A DNA stretch of 64,000 nucleotides from Roseibium limicola (lineage in GTDB: Bacteria; Pseudomonadota; Alphaproteobacteria; Rhizobiales; Stappiaceae): contig NZ_JAFLNF010000001.1 in the NCBI RefSeq assembly GCF_017313085.1, positions 744,001 through 808,000 of the forward strand. The letters are read 5' to 3'. Below are positions 50,913 through 59,388 of the stretch, one piece after another. The notes under the pieces were generated by a model, which ran no database searches, was not told where the DNA came from, and was given only the letters and a program-made list of their open reading frames with translations. Position 1 is the first letter of the stretch. Each line of letters opens with the position of its first letter. A program made the position numbers and the translations under genes.

Positions 50913-53126
50913 ATGACCTCCAGAGACAACCACAGGCTCGATCTGATCCTGGCGGCCAGCATCTTCGCGCTTGTCGCGCTTCCCTGGTATCGCATTCGAT
51001 CCGGCTTCTTCAGCTTTGAATGGCTGACCGACGTTTTTTCGTCCGAGAAGCTCTGGCCCGGTCTTGTTCAGGCCATGAGTGGCAAGTGGCAACTCTGGCC
51101 GATTCTTGCGCTGGTGGCCGCCACACTTTATCTGCGTGTGATCCGCTCCCCCGGCGAGCGCGGCAAGGCCTTGATCGCAATTGGTGTCGCCGGTCTCATC
51201 TGGATGGTGAGCGAAGGCCTTGCAATCGGTTTGCGCGGCTGGAACTGGGGTCTGCTCGAAACCGCATTCGGCGATGTCACCGGCCAACAGGCTTTTGGTG
51301 CCGGAGCTGTCGTTCTGGGAACTGTTTTTGCGCTGCTGATTGCATTCGGAGCAGCCGAACGTGGCGCCTTGAAGGGCGACGCCTTTGTGCTCGGGTCCAT
51401 CACACTTCTGGCCCTGCTTGTTTCCGTTTTCGTCCTGTACCCGCTGGTCTCCATGTTCACCGGTGCGTTCCAGGAATTCGATGGTTCCTTCACCACGGAA
51501 GGCGTGAGCCGAAACATCATAGATCCGAAGATCTGGTCGCTCTCCTGCCTCGTCGGCGGCAACTGCGGAGTTGCCTGGCGCACGTTTTTCCTTGCTATCT
51601 GCACCGCCACCGGATCGACCTTCCTCGGGCTGGTGTTCGCGCTTGTGGCAACCCGCACAGGATTCCGCTTCAAGAAATCCCTGCGCCTTCTGACAGTCCT
51701 GCCGATCATTACCCCGCCCTTCGTGGTCGGCCTCGCCCTGACCATGCTCCTGGGGCGTTCCGGATCTCTGACCCACGTAATCGAGAGTGCGACCGGCTGG
51801 GAGCTGGGCCGCTGGCTTTATGGGCTGACCGGCATCTGGATCGCCCAGATGCTCAGCTTCACACCAATTTCCTTCCTTGTCCTGATCGGTGTGGTGGATG
51901 GCATCAGCCCTTCCATGGAAGAAGCCAGCCAGACCCTTCGATCCGATCGCTGGCGGACCTTTCGCAAGGTCTCCTTGCCGTTGATGGCTCCCGGCCTTGC
52001 CAATGCGTTCCTGATCGGCTTCATCGAGTCGATGGCCGATTTCGGCAATCCGCTTGTCCTCGGCGGCTCCGGTGGTGTGCTGTCGACTGAAATTTTCTTC
52101 GCTGTGGTCGGCGCACAGAACGACCCGGCGCGCGCTGCCGTCCTGGCCACAGTGCTTCTGGTTTTCACCCTGTCTGCATTCCTGGCGCAGCGACTTTGGC
52201 TCACCGGCCGCAACTTTGCGACCGTGACCGGCAAGGGCGATGGCGGACGCCACATCAGCCTGCCGCGCCGCGTCGCCTATCCCGTCATCACCATTGCAGT
52301 TGCCTGGGCTGTGTTCACGCTGACGGTGTACGCCATGATCCTGTTCGGCGGTTTCGTGAAGGTCTGGGGCCTGGATCACTCCCTGACCCTGCAGCACTAC
52401 ATCCGCGCCTTCGGCATCAGCTGGGAAGACGGCCTTCGCTGGACCGGTGTGGCCTGGGACAGCTTCTGGACGACCATGGAAATCGCCCTGATTGCGGCGC
52501 CTTTGACCGCCGCCGTCGGCCTGTTGACCGCCTGGCTGATCGTGCGTCAGAACTTCCCCGGCCGGTCGGTGTTCGAGTTCGCCCTGATGATGAGCTTCGC
52601 CATTCCCGGCACGGTCATCGGCATCAGCTACATCATGGCCTTCAACCTGCCGCCCCTGCAGATGACAGGAACCGCCGCGATTCTGATTGCCTGTTTCGTC
52701 TTCCGCAACATGCCGGTGGGTGTGCGAGGAGGTGTGGCGGCCATGAGCCAGCTTGACGGGTCCCTGGATGAAGCCTCCCTGACGCTTGGCGCCGGGTCTG
52801 CCAGAACCATGCGCAAGGTGATCCTGCCACTCATGCGCCCGGCCATTCTCGCGGCTCTGGTCTACAGCTTCGTCCGGGCCATCACCTCGATTTCCGCGGT
52901 GATCTTTCTGGTCAGTGCCAAATACAACATGGCGACGGCCTATATCGTCGGGCTGGTCGAAAACGGCGAGTACGGCATCGCCATCGCCTACTCTTCAGTG
53001 CTCATTCTTGTGATGATCACGGTCATCGGCGGCTTTCAGCTGCTTGTCGGCGAGCGCCGCCTCCGCCGCAGGGAGGGCTTCGGGTCCTCCGCTTCCCCAA
53101 CCAAAAAAAAGGTAGCCCAGGCATGA
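50913..53126 (+). CDS. Afu-like ABC transporter permease (two fused permease domains)
   Basis: The 737-residue inner-membrane protein has two permease halves, each with the MetI-like binding-protein-dependent fold, and extra N-terminal helices (about residues 1-200). EAA-type coupling loops are EEASQTLRSDRWRTFRKVSLPLMAPGL in the first half and DEASLTLGAGSARTMRKVILPLMRPAI in the second. This fused FbpB/AfuB arrangement matches the family. A 759-codon antisense frame over this region is a shadow. It overlaps the ATPase gene by ATGA. It should import a sugar phosphate (inference). Confidence 0.94.
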   Translation: MTSRDNHRLDLILAASIFALVALPWYRIRSGFFSFEWLTDVFSSEKLWPGLVQAMSGKWQLWPILALVAATLYLRVIRSPGERGKALIAIGVAGLIWMVSEGLAIGLRGWNWGLLETAFGDVTGQQAFGAGAVVLGTVFALLIAFGAAERGALKGDAFVLGSITLLALLVSVFVLYPLVSMFTGAFQEFDGSFTTEGVSRNIIDPKIWSLSCLVGGNCGVAWRTFFLAICTATGSTFLGLVFALVATRTGFRFKKSLRLLTVLPIITPPFVVGLALTMLLGRSGSLTHVIESATGWELGRWLYGLTGIWIAQMLSFTPISFLVLIGVVDGISPSMEEASQTLRSDRWRTFRKVSLPLMAPGLANAFLIGFIESMADFGNPLVLGGSGGVLSTEIFFAVVGAQNDPARAAVLATVLLVFTLSAFLAQRLWLTGRNFATVTGKGDGGRHISLPRRVAYPVITIAVAWAVFTLTVYAMILFGGFVKVWGLDHSLTLQHYIRAFGISWEDGLRWTGVAWDSFWTTMEIALIAAPLTAAVGLLTAWLIVRQNFPGRSVFEFALMMSFAIPGTVIGISYIMAFNLPPLQMTGTAAILIACFVFRNMPVGVRGGVAAMSQLDGSLDEASLTLGAGSARTMRKVILPLMRPAILAALVYSFVRAITSISAVIFLVSAKYNMATAYIVGLVENGEYGIAIAYSSVLILVMITVIGGFQLLVGERRLRRREGFGSSASPTKKKVAQA

Positions 53127-54184
53127 CCCAGACAAGAGGGGCCGTCGCATTTCGCAATGTGCAGAAGCGCTTCGGCAGTTTCACCGCAATTCCGGATCTC
53201 ACCCTGGACATCACGCCGGGCCAGCTTGTGACCCTGCTTGGGCCATCGGGCTGCGGCAAGACCACCACCCTGCGCATGCTGGCGGGGCTGGAAAGCCCGA
53301 GCCAGGGGCAAATCCTCATCGGCGGTGAAGACGTGACACGTCTGCCTGCCGACCGACGCGATGTCTCGATGGTGTTTCAGAGCTACGCCCTTTTTCCGCA
53401 CATGCTTGTCGGCCAGAATGTCGCCTACGGGCTGGAAGCTGGCGGCATGCGCGCGGCCGAAGCCCGCAAACGTGCCGACGAGGCCCTGGATCTTGTTGGG
53501 CTGGCGGGGCTTGGCGATCGGCTTCCCGCAGAACTTTCCGGTGGGCAGCAGCAGCGCGTGGCGGTTGCCCGTGCGCTTGTGCTTGAGCCACAGATCCTTC
53601 TGCTGGATGAGCCGCTCTCCAACCTTGATGCCCGCTTGCGCCGCAAGGTGCGCACCGACATTCGCGAGCTGCAGCAAAGGCTCGGCTTCACGGCGGTCTA
53701 TGTCACCCACGACCAGGAAGAGGCGCTCGCCGTATCCGACACGATCGTGGTGATGAAGGACGGACGGGTCGCGCAGATCGGAACGCCGCGAGAACTCTAT
53801 GAGGCGCCGGCCTCGGAATTCATTGCCGACTTCATCGGCGAAGCCTGCGTGGTGGATGGCCGCGTCCTTTCAGTCGCAAATGAAATCGCGCAGGTCGAAA
53901 TGGGCGGGGTCACCTTTCCTTTGCCGGCGCGGGGCGCGGCTCCCGGCCCTGCCCGTCTGTCCCTGCGCTCGAACGCCCTGAAGGTGAAGACGAGCGGCGA
54001 AGGCGTAGCCGGAACGGTCGCTTCTGCAGCCTACCTCGGCGATCATATTGAGTATGAGATCGACAGCTCCATCGGGCGCATCTTCGTGGTCGACGACGAA
54101 AGCGACACCTTGCTGGCCACCGGTTCAGCAGTCTGCCTCGAAGTCCGCACCCGTGGCGTCGCCCTCATCCCGGGGGCAGCATGA
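53123..54184 (+). CDS. Afu-like ABC transporter ATP-binding protein
   Basis: The 353-residue ATPase has Walker A GPSGCGKTT, signature LSGGQQQR, Walker B ILLLDEPLSNLD and switch His in YVTHDQEEA. A C-terminal TOBE-type domain from about 240 is typical of MalK/FbpC-like ATPases. It overlaps the permease and phosphatase genes by 4 bp each, so the four proteins are made together. Confidence 0.95.
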   Translation: MTQTRGAVAFRNVQKRFGSFTAIPDLTLDITPGQLVTLLGPSGCGKTTTLRMLAGLESPSQGQILIGGEDVTRLPADRRDVSMVFQSYALFPHMLVGQNVAYGLEAGGMRAAEARKRADEALDLVGLAGLGDRLPAELSGGQQQRVAVARALVLEPQILLLDEPLSNLDARLRRKVRTDIRELQQRLGFTAVYVTHDQEEALAVSDTIVVMKDGRVAQIGTPRELYEAPASEFIADFIGEACVVDGRVLSVANEIAQVEMGGVTFPLPARGAAPGPARLSLRSNALKVKTSGEGVAGTVASAAYLGDHIEYEIDSSIGRIFVVDDESDTLLATGSAVCLEVRTRGVALIPGAA

Positions 54185-54987
54185 CCAAAGCCCTCTCTCC
54201 TGACGACAGGCTGAGCGTTGCCGTCGAAGTCGCGCAACGCGCCGGAGCCCTCGCCCTCGACTATTTTAAGAAACGCGACGCTCTGGTGATCGAACAGAAG
54301 CGCCACGTCACGGATCTCGTGTCGGAGGCTGACCGTAACGTCGAAACCCTGATCCGCGACGCCCTGAAAGCGGCCTTTCCCGAAGATGCCCAACTGGGCG
54401 AAGAGCACGGCCTGAGCCAGGGCACCTCGGGGCTGACCTGGGTCATCGATCCGATCGACGGCACCGCGCCCTATCTGAACGGGTTGCCCGGCTGGTGTGT
54501 CTCCATCGGCGCTTGCGATGACCAAGGGCCTGCGATCGGGATCATTTACGCCCCTGTTTTGGACGAGCTTTACGTCTCATCGCGCGGTCAGGGCGCTTTT
54601 CTGAATGGCGTTTCGCTCAGCGTTCTCCCGGGCGACCTGAGATCGGGTCTGTTGGGCGTCGGCGCCAATGACCGGGTCAAGAGCGCACAAGTTGGTCAGA
54701 TGCTCGCCGAACTGATGGAGGCAGGCGCTGCCTGGGTGCGCTACGGCTCCGGGGCATTGATGCTGGCCTGGGTCGCAGCCGGGCGTCTGGTTGGATATGC
54801 CGAGCCTCGTATGAACGCCTGGGACTGCATGGCAGGATATGCCCTCATCAAGGAAGCTGGCGGATGCGTCATGCCCTTTCCTTCCGGAGAGGCGATGGCC
54901 CTTCCCGCCCCTGTTCTGGGGGCCTCCGCGGGCGCCTTCGATGAGCTCGACAGGATCTGTGCCTTCGGCAAATCAGCCGACTGGTAG
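54181..54987 (+). CDS. Inositol monophosphatase-family phosphatase
   Basis: The 268-residue metal-dependent phosphatase has the family motif WVIDPIDGT (87-95, metal ligands Asp90 and Asp93), a metal Glu pair at 74-75 (LGEEHG) and the C-terminal WDCMAGYALIKEAGG with the third Asp. It removes phosphate from a sugar phosphate, inositol phosphate or similar. Its coupling to the transporter ATPase gene (ATGA) implies that it acts on the imported compound, perhaps to trap or release the sugar (inference). SuhB- or histidinol-phosphatase-like activity is possible but less suited to this neighbourhood. Confidence 0.93.
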   Translation: MTKALSPDDRLSVAVEVAQRAGALALDYFKKRDALVIEQKRHVTDLVSEADRNVETLIRDALKAAFPEDAQLGEEHGLSQGTSGLTWVIDPIDGTAPYLNGLPGWCVSIGACDDQGPAIGIIYAPVLDELYVSSRGQGAFLNGVSLSVLPGDLRSGLLGVGANDRVKSAQVGQMLAELMEAGAAWVRYGSGALMLAWVAAGRLVGYAEPRMNAWDCMAGYALIKEAGGCVMPFPSGEAMALPAPVLGASAGAFDELDRICAFGKSADW

Positions 54988-55605
54988 ACAACGAGGCGAT
55001 GGAGATGTTTCCCGGCGTTCTCTCCCAAAGAGCACGATAGGTGAGAACAGCACCTGCCGACCGGGAAGCCCTGTTTTCCGCTTAGGGACCCTGCGTGGGA
55101 AAAGCTTCTTGGCCGGCTTGCGCAGAAGGCGGTCTGTCGAACTGGGGCGTGGCAGCCGGGGGCAACATCTGCCCGAGGGAATGTGATACCGTTAGCGTCT
55201 TGCATCGGATGACCAATCTCCAACAGCCGATGCGACAAGTCCTCCACGTGATCTGCGACAAGGTGGAACAACGATACCTGCTCGCTCCAGCCATCCGCTG
55301 GCGCATAGTCCTCAACTACCTCCTTCCCCAGACCCATTGGAGCAAAGAGGCCTTTGGCTCGCGCCCTCCTCCAACATCCATCGGGTCAGAGTGCCCCGAG
55401 TGCCAGCCCGTCAGAAACCAAAGACTTTCAGGGTCAGTGCAGCGTGTAAATTGCCGTATGGCCCGGATGATCGGCCTTCTATTTCACATAGTTGCACGCT
55501 ATTGCCGGTGGAAAGCCCGCGCACTGCGCGACGCAGACATGGTAAATTGGTAAATCTTTGTTAAGCTTTTCCTTGCGTTATCTGAAAACCAAGGCGGCTT
55601 GAGAT
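54988..55605. other. Gene-poor region between the Afu-like operon and the parA-like gene
   Basis: About 620 bp have no supported gene. Open frames exist on both strands (for example 55095-55553 + and 54741-55337 -), but none has a ribosome site plus recognisable family. The minus-strand stretch with residues VADHVEDLSHRLLEIGHPM looks protein-like and could be a decayed gene. The last part (about 55540-55600) is AT-richer and likely holds the parA promoter. Confidence 0.45.
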
Positions 55606-56262
55606 ATGGGTGGACCGATTGTCACCATCGCATCCCTGAAGGGAGGCAGCGGAAAGACCACGCTGGCCTGCTGCCTTGCCGTACAGTGGAAGCTTCAGGG
55701 TTCCAATCCCCTGCTGATCGACGCCGATCCACAACGCTCGGTCATCCGGCTTGCAGAGCGTGAGCAAGCGCTTGGCGGGATTGACCTGCTTGAAAAAGCG
55801 GACAAGGCCCTCTGGAAAACCACACAACAGGCTGCAGCGAACCACGGCATCACGATCATCGACACGCCAGGCTTTGACAGCGAAATTACGGTTTCCGCCC
55901 TGGCCATTGCAGATCTTGTGCTCATCCCGGTGAAAGCTTCCCCTCTCGACGTTGATCGGATGATGGATACGGTCAGGACACTCATGGACGGTGTCAAAGG
56001 CTGGGCGCCGACATTTCGCTGTGTTTTGACGCAGACCATACGCGGCAGCGTCATATCAAGGCATGTGCGCAATGAATTGCAAGAGAGCGGGTTTCCTCTG
56101 CTTGGAAGCGACATGCCCAATCGGGTCGCCTACGCGGAAGCCGGCCTCTATGGCGCGACCCCTAGCTTGACCGCACCAGATGGATCTGCGGCCCGCGACA
56201 TAGCTTCCATTGCCGGTGAAGTCGAAGCGCTCCTTGCAACCAAATCCAGGTTGTCCGCATGA
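55606..56262 (+). CDS. ParA/MinD-family ATPase
   Basis: The 218-residue deviant-Walker ATPase has KGGSGKTT (12-19) with the signature Lys. A later Walker B-like region IIDTPGFDSEITVSALAIADLVLIPV also fits. The length is that of short ParA/VirC1-like proteins. It has no ParB partner in view; the next gene overlaps by 4 bp and codes for a DUF697-type membrane protein. It probably switches by ATP binding and positions or regulates a membrane complex rather than segregating DNA (inference). The start at 55606 has AAGGCGG upstream. Confidence 0.93.
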   Translation: MGGPIVTIASLKGGSGKTTLACCLAVQWKLQGSNPLLIDADPQRSVIRLAEREQALGGIDLLEKADKALWKTTQQAAANHGITIIDTPGFDSEITVSALAIADLVLIPVKASPLDVDRMMDTVRTLMDGVKGWAPTFRCVLTQTIRGSVISRHVRNELQESGFPLLGSDMPNRVAYAEAGLYGATPSLTAPDGSAARDIASIAGEVEALLATKSRLSA

Positions 56263-56897
56263 CGAAACAGCTGCCCAAAACATCCACCCGCACACTGGAT
56301 GATCTTCGCAGGGCGGCAAACCTGACGTTTTCTGCCGAGCAGCAGGCTCGTCGTCCGGTTGCGTCGCCTCTGCAGGATGTGGGAACTCCGAAAAACAAGC
56401 CGGATCAAACCACTGGCAATGCTCCAAGAGAGGAAGCTGACGCCTCGCCCCAGGAGGAACAGAGCAGCCGCTCCAAGGAACAGCCAGCCCTGACCGCCAG
56501 ACAATCACCTCCCGGGAAAAACGAGTTTCGCAGGAATGCCGGGCAGCTTGTCATCGACAGGCACGTGCACTTCGCGACAATCGCTGGTCTTGTTCCGATG
56601 CCATGGGTTGATCTGGCCGCAATTGCAGCAATTGTCGAGCGTATGCTGCGCAAGCTTTCCCGCTTGTATGGGCAACCCATCAGCACTCACCGCAGCAAAC
56701 GTCTGGCCGCAGGCTTGGTGACGGGCATGGCAGCTCCTGGAATAGCCAGCTTCACCTTAACCGGGTTGTTGAGAATTGCACCTGGCCCACATTTGCTGGG
56801 CATGGCAATCACATCCGTCTCGGCAGCAGTTCTGATCCGTGTGGTTGGAGAGGTTTATTTATCGCGCCTCGACGCGGGCGCAGAGGCAAGCTCGTAA
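56259..56897 (+). CDS. DUF697-type membrane protein with long polar N-terminus
   Basis: The 212-residue protein has a disordered Pro/Gln/Ser-rich N-terminus (about 1-95). Its hydrophobic part carries HFATIAGLVPMPWVDLAAIAAIVERMLRKLSRLYGQPIS (about 104-142), the DUF697/YcjF-like core, and two more hydrophobic stretches (about 150-198). The same core occurs in the gene at 57079. It overlaps the ParA-like gene by ATGA, so the two are likely a functional pair. Function unknown. Confidence 0.85.
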   Translation: MTKQLPKTSTRTLDDLRRAANLTFSAEQQARRPVASPLQDVGTPKNKPDQTTGNAPREEADASPQEEQSSRSKEQPALTARQSPPGKNEFRRNAGQLVIDRHVHFATIAGLVPMPWVDLAAIAAIVERMLRKLSRLYGQPISTHRSKRLAAGLVTGMAAPGIASFTLTGLLRIAPGPHLLGMAITSVSAAVLIRVVGEVYLSRLDAGAEASS

Positions 56898-57078
56898 GAC
56901 GCTCGGCCTTTATCCTTCGGATACGCGGCAAAAAAAGCGGCCTTGCCGCTGCGAAGCCTTTTCTTTCAATAGATGAGAGAGTAACCTTTTTCGGACGCGA
57001 AATTCCTTAAGTTACAAGCATGAATTTTAATCTACCGGTTGAATTATCGCAGCCCGGCAGACGCTCAGGAGATCATCA

Positions 57079-57675
57079 ATGGTGACCAAGACCACCGAGA
57101 CCAAAGCCGAGAAGCTCGATGAACCGGAGATTGAAGAGGACGCCATCTCAATCGAGGATGACGCGGAATTTTCCGCAACTCGGGAACTGACAGCAGACAA
57201 CGTCATCAAAGATTATGTCATCGCATCGGTCGCGGCCAGCATTGTGCCCGTTGCTTTCTTCGATATTGCCGCCGTTATCGCGATCCAGCTTCGCATGATC
57301 CAGAAGCTGTCGAACCTTTACGGCAAGCCCTTTTCAGAACGCCTTGGCCGCAAGGTAATTTACGCGCTTGTCGGTGGCGTATTGGGCTATGGCGCCGGAT
57401 ATGTTGTTGCCGCAAGCGCTGCAAAAATGATCCCCGGCATCGGCTGGATGGTCGGCATGGTGTCCTTGCCGGTGGTCGCGGGCGGGGCAACCTACGCTGT
57501 GGGCCGGTCCATCGTGAAGCATTACGAAGAGGGCGGCACTCTTATGGACTTCAATGCCGGAAAAATGCGCGAGTTCTATAACGAACAGTTCGAAAAAGGC
57601 AAAACCGTCGCTCGCAAAATGAAGGACAAGGTCAAGTCCGAAGCGAAAGACGTCGAAGACGAAGTAGCTGCATAA
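57079..57675 (+). CDS. DUF697-type membrane protein
   Basis: The 198-residue protein has an acidic N-terminus (about 1-40, rich in Glu and Asp), a DUF697 core SIVPVAFFDIAAVIAIQLRMIQKLSNLYGKPFSERLG (about 54-90), a Gly-rich double hydrophobic segment (about 93-145) and a charged helical tail (about 145-198) rich in Lys and Glu. The core is clearly related to that of the neighbour at 56259. The gene follows 181 bp later with its own probable start signal. It ends before a terminator. Related families (YcjF) are thought to be linked to stress or GTPase-associated membrane roles, but the function is not known. Confidence 0.9.
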   Translation: MVTKTTETKAEKLDEPEIEEDAISIEDDAEFSATRELTADNVIKDYVIASVAASIVPVAFFDIAAVIAIQLRMIQKLSNLYGKPFSERLGRKVIYALVGGVLGYGAGYVVAASAAKMIPGIGWMVGMVSLPVVAGGATYAVGRSIVKHYEEGGTLMDFNAGKMREFYNEQFEKGKTVARKMKDKVKSEAKDVEDEVAA

Positions 57676-57699
57676 AAAGCTTGCCTTCAAAAACAAATC

Positions 57700-57734
57700 A
57701 AGCCGCCTCGGAGAGACCTCTGGGGCGGCTTTTT
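57700..57734. terminator. Terminator between the DUF697 gene and the small membrane protein gene
   Basis: AAGCCGCC and GGCGGCTT enclose an interrupted stem (CGGAGAGACCTCTGG) and are followed by TTTTT on the + side. It ends the parA/DUF697 operon and separates it from the convergent minus-strand operon. Confidence 0.85.
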
Positions 57735-57782
57735 CCATTTCCGGAACCAGGTCATTTCGCGTCAGAGCGCTCTGAGACCCTT

Positions 57783-57992
57783 TTAGACTTTGAATTTCCT
57801 GCGCAGCTCTGGCGGCACCCGTCTTCTACGGTCGGATGCCAGTAAGACAATCAAGCCAACCAGGGGGCTAAACAGGAAAGCCACCAGAAAGTTGCCTGCA
57901 AATCCAAATCTGGTCTCACGGCCCAGCATTCCGATTATCCAGCTGCCAACAGCCCAAAACAGAAACATCCAGGGATTGAATAAGAGTGTCAT
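57783..57992 (-). CDS. Small membrane protein, two helices
   Basis: The 69-residue protein has hydrophobic helices at about residues 5-22 and 30-52. The loop between them is GRETRFGF, and a basic tail RRRRVPPELRRKFKV follows. The start overlaps the receptor gene stop by 4 bp (ATGA), so it is coupled to that gene. I know no family name. It may be a partner of the receptor or the SPFH protein. Confidence 0.75.
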   Translation of the reverse strand: MTLLFNPWMFLFWAVGSWIIGMLGRETRFGFAGNFLVAFLFSPLVGLIVLLASDRRRRVPPELRRKFKV

Positions 57993-59383
57993 TGGCCTGC
58001 TTGCTCCTTGGCGGGTGCGATTGCCGGATTGCTATTCGGTTGGTTTGAAGGATCCTCAGTGCCAGTCTGAAGAGTAGCCCAGTCCACCGGGATCTGATAG
58101 CTCTCCATCGTGCGAAATTGGGTCCCGTCGTGTTGCACGATAAAAACCTTGGTGTCAGTGATCAATCCGGTGCGATCAAAGATCAACGGCCCCGTAATCC
58201 CGGTAACCGGCGTTTTGTACCGCGAAATTTTTATCGTATCAGCGATCTTGTTGGAATCCGTTGTGCCGGCAGTGTTCGCCGCACTTTGAATAAGCATCAT
58301 CGCATCATAGCCCAGTGCTGCGTCCAGATCGGGCAAATGACCATTCTGCGCCTTGAAATCCGCCACGAAGTCTTGGGCCTCTTTCGAGAAATCCTCACGG
58401 TCATACAACGAAACCCCCGCGACGCCTTTCATGTCTTTTGTCCCGACACGCTTCTCCAAGGCTGATGAGAAAATATACTCCATCCCGAGAATGGGGATTT
58501 CAAGACCAAGGCTCCGGGCACTTTTCACAAACTCTGCCGTTTCCTCGGTCGATGAGGAGACAAGAAAAAAGGCGTCGAAATCCGAGCGGCTGAACAACTT
58601 GTTGTCCAGAACGAACATCAGCAATTGTTCAACCGATTGATGACTGCTGGAAAGATAGCCGCGGTAGACAACATCTGCGTCGGCGCTCGTCACCGAGGCC
58701 ATGAAGAAATTGGCGCTCTCCTTGCCATAGTCTGTCTTGTCGGAAAGAACGATAAACCGGCGAAGTCCCGATTTCAGAGCGTATGCCGCAATAACGGCAG
58801 CGTTGGTGGAATTGTCCGGCTGCAGGGCAAAGACTGTATTGAACTCATGGTTGGTCAGGGAGTCTGCGGTTGCGTGCGTCGCAAAATAAAGGACATTGTT
58901 CAGACTATAGATGGAACTGGCAGCAACCGCCGTATCGGACCATTCATGCCCGACAACAGCCAGAAGGTTTTCCGTTTTGGCAATACTGCCGGACAGTTTC
59001 AGCGTTCGCTCGACGGTCGTCTCCAAAGCCGTATCTTCGGAATAGGCCGCTTCCGTCAGGACCTCCAATTTGACCTGACGGCCCAGTATCCCGCCGCCCG
59101 CGTCATTGATCCGATCAATGGCCATCTTGGCACCGTCGAGGAAGCTGTTTTCTTCTTCATCCTTGGCATAGACAGCGGCGATAATCAGGGTGTTGTCAGT
59201 CTCCCCCAACATCGCCCGTACCGTTTCCGGGATGCGGCTGAAAGTTGCTGCAGTGCCCGTGATGTCCAGCAAGCCAAGGCCCAACGCAATGACGAGGGGA
59301 ACAATGGCCGCCCAAAACAATAACTTTCGCTTCGGTGTTTTCGCGTCGACAGCAGGCTGATGTTCGGCATTATCCTGTGCCAT
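57989..59383 (-). CDS. Membrane-anchored Leu/Ile/Val-binding-type receptor protein
   Basis: The 464-residue protein has a charged N-terminus (about 1-20) and one transmembrane helix at about 21-41 (LLFWAAIVPLVIALGLGLLD). A periplasmic type 1 binding-protein domain from about 65 follows, with IAAVYAKDEEENSFLDGAKMAIDRINDAGGGILGRQVKLEV as the family start. The helix has no cleavage site in view, so it is probably an uncleaved anchor. There is no ABC permease or ATPase next to it. It could sense an amino-acid-like ligand and pass a signal to the SPFH or DUF697/ParA partners (inference). It starts 5 bp after the SPFH gene. Confidence 0.9.
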   Translation of the reverse strand: MAQDNAEHQPAVDAKTPKRKLLFWAAIVPLVIALGLGLLDITGTAATFSRIPETVRAMLGETDNTLIIAAVYAKDEEENSFLDGAKMAIDRINDAGGGILGRQVKLEVLTEAAYSEDTALETTVERTLKLSGSIAKTENLLAVVGHEWSDTAVAASSIYSLNNVLYFATHATADSLTNHEFNTVFALQPDNSTNAAVIAAYALKSGLRRFIVLSDKTDYGKESANFFMASVTSADADVVYRGYLSSSHQSVEQLLMFVLDNKLFSRSDFDAFFLVSSSTEETAEFVKSARSLGLEIPILGMEYIFSSALEKRVGTKDMKGVAGVSLYDREDFSKEAQDFVADFKAQNGHLPDLDAALGYDAMMLIQSAANTAGTTDSNKIADTIKISRYKTPVTGITGPLIFDRTGLITDTKVFIVQHDGTQFRTMESYQIPVDWATLQTGTEDPSNQPNSNPAIAPAKEQAGQ

Positions 59384-59388
59384 GGTGA

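Noticed and set aside
50118..52397. 759-codon open frame on the minus strand over the Afu-like binding-protein and permease genes
   Set aside because: It lies opposite two well-supported genes with family motifs; its Gly/Gln/His-rich composition is that of an antisense shadow of hydrophobic GC-rich coding DNA.
49824..54184. Assignment of the Afu-like transporter to iron uptake
   Set aside because: Fold resemblance to ferric-binding proteins exists, but the AfuA-type motif, the phosphatase gene and the LacI-type regulator fit sugar phosphates better.
55095..55553. 152-codon + strand frame before the parA-like gene
   Set aside because: No family, poor ribosome site and Arg/Trp/Cys-rich composition; not supported as a gene.
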